A stretch of DNA of 64,000 nucleotides, taken from positions 1 through 64,000 of the forward strand of contig USEI01000001.1 of the NCBI GenBank assembly GCA_900553685.1, read 5' to 3'. The DNA comes from an uncultured Clostridium sp. (lineage in GTDB: Bacteria; Bacillota; Clostridia; TANB77; CAG-508). The position numbers were made by a program, and so were the translations under genes. A model generated the notes under the pieces. That model was not told where the DNA came from and searched no databases. It saw only the letters and a list, made by a program, of their open reading frames with translations. The number at the start of each line of letters is the position of its first letter. Within the stretch, counting starts at the first letter, position 1. Of this stretch, positions 1 through 7,744 are shown piece by piece.

Positions 1-52
<52 letters not shown>

Positions 53-59
53 ATAAAAA

Positions 60-95
60 ACTTACGAGTTATAAAATGCTCGTAAGTTTTTTTAA
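60..95. terminator. Bidirectional terminator after tRNA-Gly
   Basis: A 9-bp stem (ACTTACGAG / CTCGTAAGT) is followed by a run of seven T on the plus strand and preceded by a run of A. It can therefore terminate the tRNA and also the convergent GNAT gene. Confidence 0.85.
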
Positions 96-107
96 AGAGT
101 TAAAATT

Positions 108-524
108 CTAAAAATATTTAATGAAAAAATATTTAGTTAATTTAGGTGTTATTTTATTTTCCCTTATAAATTCAATTTTAAAGCCAAGCTTTTTATAAAA
201 TTCTGGAGCTTGAAAATTATATGTGGTTAAATTTATATTTTCAAATTCTTTATCTTTAAAATATTCTTCCACTTTTTTTACTAATTTAGTACCGATTTTT
301 TTATTACGATAATTTTTAAGTATAATAAGATCACTAATATAAACTTCTTTATAATAAGAATGTCCTGTAATTATACCAACAATTTTATTATTATCTTTTG
401 CAATAAAATTAAAAGAATTATAATTGCAAATTATATTGTTATTAATAGCATATTTATTAAATTCTGAATCTATTATTTTATATATTGTTTTATCTAAATT
501 TTCTTTATATTCTATAGTTATCAT
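108..524 (-). CDS. GNAT family N-acetyltransferase
   Basis: A 138-residue single-domain protein. The acetyl-CoA binding motif A is visible as a beta strand ending in ISDLIIL followed by NYRNKKIGTKLVKKVEEYF (R/Q-x-x-G-x-G/A type) near residues 70-90. The C-terminal motif B reads APEFYKKLGF. An SD (GGAGGG) lies about 7 nt before the ATG at 524. Such stand-alone GNATs transfer an acetyl group to an amine; the substrate cannot be told. It is transcribed toward the tRNA-Gly and ends at the shared terminator. Confidence 0.85.
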   Translation of the reverse strand: MITIEYKENLDKTIYKIIDSEFNKYAINNNIICNYNSFNFIAKDNNKIVGIITGHSYYKEVYISDLIILKNYRNKKIGTKLVKKVEEYFKDKEFENINLTTYNFQAPEFYKKLGFKIEFIRENKITPKLTKYFFIKYF

Positions 525-546
525 TATATCCCTCCTTATAATTAAA

Positions 547-577
547 ATAATAATATCCCATAAAAAAATGGGATATA
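547..577 (-). terminator. Terminator of the DedA gene
   Basis: The hairpin TATCCCA / TGGGATA lies just past the stop codon of the DedA gene on the minus strand and is followed by a T-rich stretch in that direction. Confidence 0.6.
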
Positions 578-582
578 TTAAA

Positions 583-1221
583 CTATTTATTATTTTCAGA
601 ATTTTGTTCTGAGCTTTTTAATCTTGTTTTATAAAATCTGTAAACAAAAATACAAAATACAATTATTATTAAAATTAATACGATATGTGAAACCTCATCT
701 AAGAAACTCAAAATATAGTCTTTTTTATCACCTGCAAAAGCTCCAACACATACTAAAACAGTATTCCAAATAGCACTACCAACAGTGGTATATGCAATAA
801 ATTTTACAAGTTTCATTTCACTCATTCCTGCTGGAATACTTATTAAACTTCTAACAACTGGTATAAATCTACAGAAAAATACAGTTTTATTTCCTTTCTC
901 ATCAAACCATTTATCTGCTGATTCAATATCTTCTGGTTTTACTCTCAAAAGTTTTCCATATTTACTTGTTACTATTTTAATAAGTCTATCTTTATTTAAT
1001 ATTTTTCCGATGTAATATAATACGATAGCGCCTATTACAGATCCTATAGTTGAAGCAATTATAACTCCCAAAATTGTCATATTACTACTTGTGGTCATAA
1101 ATCCACCAAATGTTAAAATTAGTTCACTAGGAATAGGTGGAAATATATTTTCAATTAGAATAAGTAAACAAATTCCTATATAACCATAGTTATTCATTAT
1201 TTCAATAATTAAATTTTCCAT
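583..1221 (-). CDS. DedA family membrane protein
   Basis: A 212-residue integral membrane protein with the VTT/SNARE-associated fold seen in DedA proteins. It has an N-terminal hydrophobic helix, the motif ENIFPPIPSE near residues 23-33 and, downstream, FCRFIPVVRSLISIPAG near residues 115-133. DedA proteins act at the cytoplasmic membrane in lipid-carrier (undecaprenyl phosphate or phospholipid) recycling and proton-linked homeostasis. It ends in a charged tail. An SD AAAGGAG precedes the ATG at 1221. It appears to be a single-gene unit. Confidence 0.9.
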   Translation of the reverse strand: MENLIIEIMNNYGYIGICLLILIENIFPPIPSELILTFGGFMTTSSNMTILGVIIASTIGSVIGAIVLYYIGKILNKDRLIKIVTSKYGKLLRVKPEDIESADKWFDEKGNKTVFFCRFIPVVRSLISIPAGMSEMKLVKFIAYTTVGSAIWNTVLVCVGAFAGDKKDYILSFLDEVSHIVLILIIIVFCIFVYRFYKTRLKSSEQNSENNK

Positions 1222-1375
1222 TAGTTTTCTCCTTTAAAAAATTTTACAGTAAACGTATTATATCATTAAAAAAAATAATAATCTACTTAAAATATATTTT
1301 TTTGTTAAAATTTTATTAAGAAAAATAGATAGTTTGATTTATTAATGATATAATAAAAACGAAGGAGGAAGTGAT

Positions 1376-1485
1376 ATGAGTATTTTTCTCAGAAAATGAT
1401 GAGAATACAGTTTTATTAATAGATACTTGGGAAAATCAAGCGGCATTAGATATTCATCATAAATCACCAATGATGAAAAAAAATA
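1376..1485 (+). pseudogene. Antibiotic-biosynthesis-monooxygenase-like fragment
   Basis: After SD GAAGGAGG and an ATG the frame is soon lost. The downstream frame reads ENDENTVLLIDTWENQAAL and then DIHHKSPMM, typical of the C-terminal half of ABM (YgiN-like quinol monooxygenase) domains. The N-terminal half is missing, so this is a remnant. It lies directly upstream of a decayed nitroreductase, and the two may once have formed a redox operon. Confidence 0.5.
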
Positions 1486-1515
1486 GCAAATTTAAGGGGG
1501 AAATACGAATTGAAA

Positions 1516-1919
1516 ATGAGAGTTGAACAATATATTCCTAATTTTAATGGCAAAGATTTTGAATCAGTTATAAGAGAGAGAACAGCAACAAGAAAATTTA
1601 AATAAAAAATAGTTTCTAAAGAGAAATTAGAAAAAATTTTAGAAGCTGGTAAATTAGCACCAACAGCTAAAAACATATAACCTCAAAAAATATATGTAGT
1701 ACAATCATAGTTGCAACACATATGATATTGGAAGTAACTAATATTGGAATTGACATATTTGGATAGAGATGTTTGACATAGAAGCTTTAAAAAAGGAATT
1801 TAAAAGAAAATCTTGAACCTATATGTTTAATTCCATTAGGTTATGCATCAGAAGATTATACTGGAAATCCTATGCATAATCAAAGAAAAGATTTGGAAGA
1901 TATAGTAGAATATATATAA
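1516..1919 (+). pseudogene. Nitroreductase family protein, degraded
   Basis: Translation gives pieces of a nitroreductase: SVIRERTATRKFK, then KEKLEKILEAGKLAPTAKN, and finally a C-terminal piece with LEPICLIPLGYASED, NPMHNQRKDLEDIVEYI. The frame is interrupted by TAA at about 1603, TAA at about 1678, TAG at about 1708 and by frame changes, and the middle FMN-binding part is largely deleted. These breaks do not involve CGG codons, so this is ordinary gene decay and a useful negative control for the recoding sites elsewhere. Confidence 0.7.
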
Positions 1920-1944
1920 TTGAATTTTATAATGGAGAAAATTT

Positions 1945-2139
1945 ATGGAGAAGTTAGAAAGCTTTGAAAAAGCACTTCAAGATATTTTAGATGAGTATAA
2001 TAATTTAGGTAAAGAATTGGAAAAATTAAGAAACGAAGGAAAATCAAAAACTACAAAATTTAGAGAATTGTTAAGTAAAAAATTAGTTTATAGTATTATT
2101 ATTACTATATTTAAAAGATATAATCTTATAGAGAAGTAA
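1945..2139 (+). CDS. Small hypothetical coiled-coil protein
   Basis: A 64-residue ORF with a weak GGAG upstream of the ATG. The first 45 residues are strongly helical and charged (LDEYNNLGKELEKLRNEGK), and the last 20 are more hydrophobic. I do not recognise a family. It sits between the decayed nitroreductase and the tRNA-Gly promoter, so it may itself be the surviving end of a longer gene. Confidence 0.45.
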   Translation: MEKLESFEKALQDILDEYNNLGKELEKLRNEGKSKTTKFRELLSKKLVYSIIITIFKRYNLIEK

Positions 2140-2182
2140 TATATTCATTGTGGTTAAATAGTGTTATACAAAATTTTAAATC

Positions 2183-2211
2183 TTGAAAAAGTATAAATTT
2201 TTATGTATAAT
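2183..2211 (+). promoter_or_regulatory. Promoter of the second tRNA-Gly
   Basis: TTGAAA (2183-2188) and TATAAT (2206-2211) are separated by exactly 17 bases. The -10 ends 15 bases before the first tRNA base, so this unusual tRNA has its own near-consensus sigma-A promoter and should be well expressed. Confidence 0.85.
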
Positions 2212-2226
2212 AATATTATAGTTATT

Positions 2227-2302
<76 letters not shown>

Positions 2303-2307
2303 CTGGC

Positions 2308-2415
2308 TGGTTTTCAGTGGTTTTCAACGTTTTTGAACGGTTTTGAAAATGCTGATAAATCAGCTTTTTAACGTTCAATGGTTTTGAACGGTTTTGAATG
2401 GTTTTGAATAATTTC
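2308..2415 (+). repeat. Arm-type direct repeats next to attL
   Basis: The block contains several copies of GGTTTTgAAcG/aT-type units (GGTTTTCA, GGTTTTCAACG, GAACGGTTTTGAA, AATGGTTTTGAA, repeated in the same orientation). Their position directly inside attL, next to the integrase, fits arm-type binding sites for the integrase N-terminal domain. Repeats are only about 12 bp, with no unique spacers. Confidence 0.6.
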
Positions 2416-2662
2416 CAACAAGTTACCCAACAAATAAAAATCTGTTGGGTAAAAAAGTACCATTTTGTTGGGAAGTAATTTATATAATCCAGTTGTATCA
2501 ACAGTTACACAAGTTGGAAAAATTAAGTAAAAAGTGATTTTTTGACGGTAAAACTGTAAAAGTGGAGTGTAGGTGGAAGGAAAAATCATAATTAGAAACT
2601 TTGAATGATATTAAACATGAGTATATAAGAAAAAAATATACCACCACCATTAGAATAAAAAC

Positions 2663-2691
2663 AAAAGAGCTTTCAAAAAGAAAGCCCTTTT
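2663..2691 (-). terminator. Terminator of the integrase gene
   Basis: The hairpin AAAGAGCTTTC / GAAAGCCCTTT, with one mismatch, lies 22 bases past the integrase stop and is T-rich on the minus-strand side. Confidence 0.75.
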
Positions 2692-2712
2692 ATAGTCAGT
2701 TTATTTTAAAAA

Positions 2713-3930
2713 TTATCTTATGTACGTAGTATCATTTTCTTGAGAAATATTATCATTTAGTTGAAATTGAGAACTATTACTTAAAATATTATTATTTATA
2801 AAATAATCGTTTACTTTTTCCATTTCTTCCATTTTATATTTGTTGAAAATAGAAGTATAGGTATTTAATGTAATGCTAATATCAGTATGTCCCATTAATC
2901 TTTGAAGTGCAACAGCTCTCATACCAGATTCAATACAACGAGTTCCATAAGTATGTCTTAAAATGTGGGTAGAAAGATGAGATTCAATACCAAGTTGCTT
3001 CGCTATATTTTTGAGTTGTCTATTAATTGTTGAGTGATTAACAAATCGATCTTCTGGAGTTGTGAATAATAAATGCTCTTTATGATTTTTTGCAATTTCT
3101 ATTTGTTCAATTATGTAGTTTCTTAAAAAATCTGGAATAGGTAATTCACGTTGACCAGCATAAGTTTTTGTTGTTTTACCAATACATATTTGATTATCAA
3201 TATCTGTTGTAAGAGTTTTATTAATAGAAATTATATTTCTTTGAAGATTTATATCGCCAATTTGTAGTGCTAAAGCTTCTCCGACACGAAGTCCCATATA
3301 TAATTCAAGTAATATACAATTTTTATATGGCATTTCATCAATGGATTTAGAAATAATATAATCTGTTAATAGTTTTTGTTCTTCAACTTCTAAAGCTTCA
3401 TAAACTTTATCTTCTTTTTTACTTTTTGGTTTTATAACATCTATCATAGGATTTTCGTGTATATATCCTTTATTAAGTGAGTGTATAAAAGCATTTTTTA
3501 TTTGAAAATATATTTTTTCTATTGAAGAATTACTATAAGATTCTGTTAGAATATTTAAATAGTCTTGAATTTCTTCACTAGTAATTTCATCTATTTTCTT
3601 TTTTGATAGATAGCATTTATCTATAATTTTGATAGTATCCATTGTTCTTGCATACCCTCTATCAGTAATTAAATTCGAATCATATTTCTTTTGTAGCAGA
3701 AATTTTATTAAATTGCCTAGAGAAATACCTTTATTTTCAATATATGCTTTTGAATGTTTTTGTAATGAATATTCAGATAGATATTCTTCAGCTTTTTCTT
3801 TTGTTTTAAAAGATTTTCTCAATCTTTTCTTTTCACCAGTTATAGAATTAGTTTCGTAATATTCGTAAACCCAATTATCCCTTTGTTTGTTATAATAAAT
3901 TGAACCTAAAGTATTATTTTTATTTTTCAT
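2713..3930 (-). CDS. Tyrosine recombinase / integrase
   Basis: A 405-residue phage-type integrase. An N-terminal AP2-like arm-binding domain (YYNKQRDNWVYEYYE) is followed by a SAM-like core-binding domain (about 60-170) and the catalytic domain with LGLRVGEAL-type Arg box (seen as LYMGLRVGEALAL), HILRHTYGTR (His-x-x-Arg) and LMGHTDISITLNTY carrying the nucleophilic Tyr. The ATG at 3930 was chosen because a GGTGAT SD precedes it; an upstream ATG lacks one. It should integrate and excise the element at the tRNA-Gly. It lies 23 bases downstream of the relaxase and is probably cotranscribed with it. Confidence 0.95.
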   Translation of the reverse strand: MKNKNNTLGSIYYNKQRDNWVYEYYETNSITGEKKRLRKSFKTKEKAEEYLSEYSLQKHSKAYIENKGISLGNLIKFLLQKKYDSNLITDRGYARTMDTIKIIDKCYLSKKKIDEITSEEIQDYLNILTESYSNSSIEKIYFQIKNAFIHSLNKGYIHENPMIDVIKPKSKKEDKVYEALEVEEQKLLTDYIISKSIDEMPYKNCILLELYMGLRVGEALALQIGDINLQRNIISINKTLTTDIDNQICIGKTTKTYAGQRELPIPDFLRNYIIEQIEIAKNHKEHLLFTTPEDRFVNHSTINRQLKNIAKQLGIESHLSTHILRHTYGTRCIESGMRAVALQRLMGHTDISITLNTYTSIFNKYKMEEMEKVNDYFINNNILSNSSQFQLNDNISQENDTTYIR

Positions 3931-3953
3931 ATATATCACCATTAAAACCTTTC

Positions 3954-5006
3954 TTAAACTCTAAATTTCCTATCTTTAGTGTCCATTAAATAAGAATCCT
4001 TATCATGAAATAAATCTTCTTGTTTTTGATTTTCGTTGATTTCTTTTTGAGCTATGTAATTATCGACAAATAATTTTAATTTTTTAAAAGACCAACCAAT
4101 CAAATGACTGATACATTCAAATGCGTTTTGAATATATTTATTTAATTTGTTACAATTCTTTTCTAATTTTCGATAATTTTTCTTTAATGTTGAATATCTA
4201 TGATTTAAATCATCAATAGTTTTTTGATTAGTTTCATTAATACTTTTAATTTTAGTATATTGCAGTGTTAAAGTATTACATTTTGTTATAACTTTTTTAT
4301 AATGCTTTTTGAGTTCTTCGACATTGTCAGTTTTTAATTCTTGTTCAATGTGAGAAGTAGTTTTATTAAGATATTGTTGTTCCTCATATTTAGTAATTAC
4401 CTTTAAATCCTTAATATTTAAATGAGTGTTTTCAATGTTTTTACTACGTTCTAAATCAAAACCACATTTAATCATATAGTTGTAATAATTATCTTGTAAA
4501 ATTTTATAACTATTTTTGCCATACCAAAATTCAGTACAAGATATTTTATCAATATTATTTCCAGTCTTCTTATCAATAGTGTGAACTACTGGAAGATAGA
4601 CTAAGTGCATATGAGGATTTGATTCGTCCATATGAACTCTTGCAGATAAAATAAATTGATTTCCTAAATTTTTGTAGTTAGTGATAAATTGATAAGCACA
4701 TTCAAAATATCTTTTAGTTTCTTTTTCACCTATACTGATAAAAAATTCAGGACTAGCAGTTATAATATACTCACAAGCAATATTATTTGTTACTTTTAAT
4801 TGACCTTTTAAGTTATATTGTTTTCTAATCTCATTAAATTTTTGGGTGTAGGGAGAATTACATTGTTTTAGAGAATAGTTGAGATAACTTTTACTTTTAT
4901 CAATGTTTGTGTTAGAATAATTAGTATTTTTTCTTTCATTGTGTCTGTATATAATGTTTAATTCTTTTCTTTTGTATTTGGAATTACGAATAATAGCGAA
5001 AGCCAA
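3954..5006 (-). CDS. MobV family relaxase (Pre/Mob)
   Basis: A 350-residue relaxase that nicks oriT and pilots single-stranded DNA transfer. The N-terminus AFAIIRNSKYKRKELNIIYR then HNERKNTNYSNTNIDKSKSY is the MobV signature. The metal-binding motif is HMDESNPHMH at about residues 135-144. The second half is a coiled coil (about 220-320). A TTG start at 5006 is preferred because GAGGTG lies 6 bases upstream. The long C-terminal domain of large MobV proteins is reduced. Together with the integrase it defines a mobilizable, not self-transmissible, element. Confidence 0.93.
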   Translation of the reverse strand: MAFAIIRNSKYKRKELNIIYRHNERKNTNYSNTNIDKSKSYLNYSLKQCNSPYTQKFNEIRKQYNLKGQLKVTNNIACEYIITASPEFFISIGEKETKRYFECAYQFITNYKNLGNQFILSARVHMDESNPHMHLVYLPVVHTIDKKTGNNIDKISCTEFWYGKNSYKILQDNYYNYMIKCGFDLERSKNIENTHLNIKDLKVITKYEEQQYLNKTTSHIEQELKTDNVEELKKHYKKVITKCNTLTLQYTKIKSINETNQKTIDDLNHRYSTLKKNYRKLEKNCNKLNKYIQNAFECISHLIGWSFKKLKLFVDNYIAQKEINENQKQEDLFHDKDSYLMDTKDRKFRV

Positions 5007-5813
5007 TAGCAACACCTCATTTCATAAAAATTTTTTATTATTAACTTTTCAATGTGCTACTTGGGGTTCTTTATAGAGCAAGGAATAATTGCTATAACAT
5101 ACTAAAGTACTTTCTTCGAAAGAACTTTGTATGATTAGGGGATTTCCCCTAATAACCCCTTGGGCTTAATTGATTTAGTAATATTTAAACTTTTTCAAAG
5201 TTAAATATTAAAATTAATTAAGTATAAAATAATCTTCTAAAATATGATTAATTACAATTAATATATTTTTTTGATTATTTTATTTCTGCTAAAGTCCTAT
5301 TTAAAATAGAACTTTAAGCAGAGAATAATAATTGTTCCAATTATTATTTTTTAGTAATAATCAATCAGTAAAATTTGATTTGTTTTAATGTTTCTATAAA
5401 ACATAAAATCAGCTCCTTTCTAAAATGTTTATGCGAAGGAAAAAACTTTGCTTTTGGGGTAAAATTATCGACAAATAACGTTGAAAAGTGATGAAAAGTG
5501 TTGAAAGATACTAAAAAATATCACCTAAAACGCACGAAATACACAAAACATAAAATGTTTTGTGTATTCGCTAATACAAAATATTCAATTATTTAAAATT
5601 TCCTAACACAGATGAAAACAGCTTTTGAGCATAATTCATCAATATACAGTATAGCATAAATTTATATTAACTGCAAGTTTAGTTTTGAATGGTTATGAAA
5701 GGTGAAGAAAGTAAGGATTTTAGATTGAATTATTTAATTATATTTATATATAAATTATGTTGAAAAACATAATTTATTGTAGTAAAATGTAATATATTCG
5801 AAAGGACTAATAG
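5007..5813. other. Intergenic region with inverted repeats, candidate oriT
   Basis: An 800-base non-coding stretch upstream of the relaxase. It holds (i) AAAGTaCTTTC-TTC-GAAAGaACTTT at 5104-5128, (ii) a perfect 8-bp repeat ATTAGGGG/CCCCTAAT at 5134-5153, (iii) tandem TTGAAAAGTG/ATGAAAAGTG/TTGAAAG units at about 5482-5507, and (iv) a perfect 13-bp palindrome arm ATACACAAAACAT at 5539-5567. Hairpins just upstream of a mobV gene are the usual place of oriT. I see no rep gene and cannot fix the nic site. Confidence 0.5.
5539..5567. repeat. Perfect 13-bp inverted repeat
   Basis: ATACACAAAACAT, a 3-base AAA loop and ATGTTTTGTGTAT form a perfect hairpin. No T-tract follows, so it is not a typical terminator. 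It could be part of an origin or a regulator site. Confidence 0.7.
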
Positions 5814-6224
5814 ATGAAAGAATATATTGAAGTTGGAAAATTAAATAGAAAAATATTTGATAAAATAAATAAATCAATAATTACAGACGAAGTTATCTTT
5901 ACTTATGAAAGAGTAAATCATGTTGAAGCTAAAAGATTTAAACTATTTGATGAAGTGAGAAATTTTTTGCCAGAAGTGTTATTCAATCCGGATAGAATTT
6001 ATAAAGATTGGAATAATAGAGATAACACAATTGTCATTATTAAAAAAATGGATGAAAACGCAAAATTAAATGTTGTTGTAAAAATAGCTCTTGAAAATGA
6101 TGAAAAACATCCTAAAAATTCAATTATTACAATGATGAAAATTGGCGAAAAAACATTTAAAAAGATAGATAATAATAAAAAAAATAATTTATTGTATGAT
6201 AAAAAACTAGACAAAAATGAATAA
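5814..6224 (+). CDS. PBECR-type nuclease-domain-like protein
   Basis: A 136-residue protein starting after SD AAAGGA. The central part (RVNHVEAKR ... LPEVLFNPDRIYKDW ... NTIVIIKK ... LNVVVKIAL ... NSIITMMKI) has the layout of PBECR domains (phage-associated barnase/EndoU/colicin-like fold): a conserved His, an NPD turn and the paired strands. Such domains occur as small toxins or phage-related RNases. No antitoxin is obvious next to it. Assignment is by pattern only; the catalytic residues were not verified. It is transcribed away from the mob genes, toward the leader RNA. Confidence 0.5.
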   Translation: MKEYIEVGKLNRKIFDKINKSIITDEVIFTYERVNHVEAKRFKLFDEVRNFLPEVLFNPDRIYKDWNNRDNTIVIIKKMDENAKLNVVVKIALENDEKHPKNSIITMMKIGEKTFKKIDNNKKNNLLYDKKLDKNE

Positions 6225-6236
6225 ATATTGTATAAT
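6208..6236 (+). promoter_or_regulatory. Promoter of the leader RNA
   Basis: TAGACA (6208-6213), a 17-base spacer and TATAAT (6231-6236) overlap the end of the PBECR-like gene. The predicted transcript starts near 6243. Confidence 0.7.
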
Positions 6237-6274
6237 GTAATTACAATAGAAGTAGTTATTTGAGGTGGTAAATT

Positions 6275-6319
6275 GTGTCAACCACGCACCGTAATGGTCA
6301 AAAGAGATGTAGGAAATGA
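6275..6319 (+). CDS. Possible 14-aa leader peptide
   Basis: GTG start 6 bases after SD GAGGTGG; the product would be VSTTHRNGQKRCRK. An alternative TTG at 6273 in another frame gives a 20-residue peptide. The peptide is basic and short, inside the folded leader, and could act by ribosome position rather than as a protein. No homology claim is made. Confidence 0.3.
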   Translation: MSTTHRNGQKRCRK

Positions 6320-6347
6320 TACACCTACCAAATAACCAACGTAAAGA

Positions 6348-6380
6348 AGGAACTATATATTTTATATAGTTCCTTTTTTG
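6348..6380 (+). terminator. Terminator of the leader RNA
   Basis: A perfect 12-bp stem AGGAACTATATA / TATATAGTTCCT with a 3-base loop is followed by a T run. Confidence 0.9.
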
Positions 6381-6653
6381 TATCAAACTCTTAAAGAGAG
6401 TCGTACTATTCCCAAAAAGTGTGTAAAAACAAAAAAAGTGAATTGAGAAAAACATGAATATAAATAGAGATTTGAAGTTAACGAAGTCAAAAATAACAAA
6501 AAGATTAAAAGTATTACAAGTTGGAAAAAAATTTTTTATTTTTAAATTTAGTAACAATAAGAATCTTTTAAATCTAAAAAATTTGTGATACAATTATTTT
6601 GCATTTATTTAAGACATCTCGGTTGATTTTGTCTTGAGTAAAACAATAAAAAA

Positions 6654-6678
6654 TATAGATATAAATTTTATATCTATA
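6654..6678. promoter_or_regulatory. 25-bp palindrome upstream of the 6702 gene
   Basis: TATAGATATAAA and its exact reverse complement flank a single T, ending 11 bases before the SD. Position and symmetry suit an operator for a dimeric repressor or a hairpin controlling translation. The rest of 6381-6653 holds only AT-rich DNA and a weak stem around AAGACA/TGTCTT (6611-6635). Confidence 0.45.
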
Positions 6679-6701
6679 AAATATTTTTGAGGAGAAAAGA
6701 T

Positions 6702-7628
6702 ATGAGTGTATATAATAGTTATAAAGAAAAATATGAAGTCAAAAATGAAAATAAGGAAACATTGAATTTTATAAAAGATACAATAAGTTATGTAAAATAT
6801 GTTTTAGAAGATGAAAAAGAAAATTTATATGGAAATATAGATTATTTAAAACTAATAATTGATGATAAAGAATGTACTAGTATAAATGAAATTAATATAG
6901 ATAGTAAAACAAAAAAATTTTATTTAGAATTTAAATATGCTAATGAAACGGTCTTTGGGCAAAGAAAATTATATGGAATAAATAGATTTATACACACACA
7001 TAAATCTAAAGAATTACAAAAAAATTTAGTATATTATTGTCAAGAATATTATGATGAAGATGATGAAATTAAATTTTACCAGTATGAGTATAAAGATGGT
7101 GTTTTAATAGATGATTATCTAGATAATAATGCAGTATTAAGTGATGTAAAAGATGTAAAAGAATGGTATTCAAATAATCATAGAATTGATATTTCTTTTA
7201 ATAAAGATACATATAGTTCTTTAGAAGAAAAATTAAAAGAATATTCAAAGTTTTTTGGTGTGGACTATGAAATACATGAAGAAGATAAAGAATTTGTTGA
7301 AAAAGTAAGAAATGAATATAATTCAATTAGTAAAAAAGAAAGAGCACAATTATCAAAAAAAGAAGAAACAATAATAGAAATGTATAATGAATTAGAAAAG
7401 ACAGGATATGAAGCAATTATTTATGGTTCAGTACATTTTAAGGGGAACGATTTAGAGAAAGGAATAAATCTTTTTAAAAATTTATATAAATATTGTTTTA
7501 AAAATGACATAGTAATTGATTCATTTGAAATGCCATTGATGGCAGAAGATAATGAAGTATTTGCTAAAATTGAATTTTATGATGACAATAATGAAGGATT
7601 AAAGGAAAAAGTTACAGTAATAAAATAA
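6702..7628 (+). CDS. Hypothetical protein of the defence locus
   Basis: A 308-residue acidic soluble protein. The ATG at 6702 is chosen because the SD GAGGAG lies just upstream. Visible features: a beta-rich N-terminal half with short repeats of aromatic and acidic residues, a charged helical linker (SISKKERAQLSKKEETIIEM) near residues 210-230, and an alpha/beta end. I recognise no catalytic motif or family. It sits upstream of the helicase operon but has its own terminator, so it may be a regulator, sensor or unrelated cargo. Confidence 0.6.
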   Translation: MSVYNSYKEKYEVKNENKETLNFIKDTISYVKYVLEDEKENLYGNIDYLKLIIDDKECTSINEINIDSKTKKFYLEFKYANETVFGQRKLYGINRFIHTHKSKELQKNLVYYCQEYYDEDDEIKFYQYEYKDGVLIDDYLDNNAVLSDVKDVKEWYSNNHRIDISFNKDTYSSLEEKLKEYSKFFGVDYEIHEEDKEFVEKVRNEYNSISKKERAQLSKKEETIIEMYNELEKTGYEAIIYGSVHFKGNDLEKGINLFKNLYKYCFKNDIVIDSFEMPLMAEDNEVFAKIEFYDDNNEGLKEKVTVIK

Positions 7629-7637
7629 AAACTATTT

Positions 7638-7669
7638 TGCCTATAAGTAAAACTTATAGGCTTTTTTGT
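7638..7669 (+). terminator. Terminator
   Basis: The stem GCCTATAAGT / ACTTATAGGC with loop AAA is followed by six T, directly behind the stop of the 6702 gene. It separates that gene from the helicase operon. Confidence 0.88.
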
Positions 7670-7744
7670 AGTAATTTGTTGAGAAAAAGAGAAATTTATG
7701 ATATAAAAAGTATAAATAATTTATATTTTTTTGGAGATATAGAA

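Larger units (their letters stand above)
6243..6380 (+). ncRNA. Structured leader or small RNA with a short ORF and terminator
   Basis: A promoter, a folded segment and a strong intrinsic terminator (6348-6380, 12-bp stem AGGAACTATATA then six T) define an RNA of about 138 nt. GTTATTTG (6255-6262) can pair with CAAATAAC (about 6330-6337), and the stem extends through GGTG/CACC, burying the SD GAGGTGG of a tiny ORF. This looks like an attenuator or a translation-responsive RNA. Whether readthrough feeds the gene at 6702 is unknown. Confidence 0.6.

Noticed and set aside
1516..1919. Nitroreductase as another recoded gene
   Set aside because: It has several stops, frame changes and a missing middle, and none of the breaks involve CGG.
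2308..2415. CRISPR-like repeat array
   Set aside because: Units are about 12 bp, nearly contiguous and lack unique spacers; position fits integrase arm sites.
6207..6593. Minus-strand 128-aa ORF
   Set aside because: It is antisense to the promoter, leader RNA and terminator, rich in Phe/Leu as random AT-rich antisense frames are, and has no SD.
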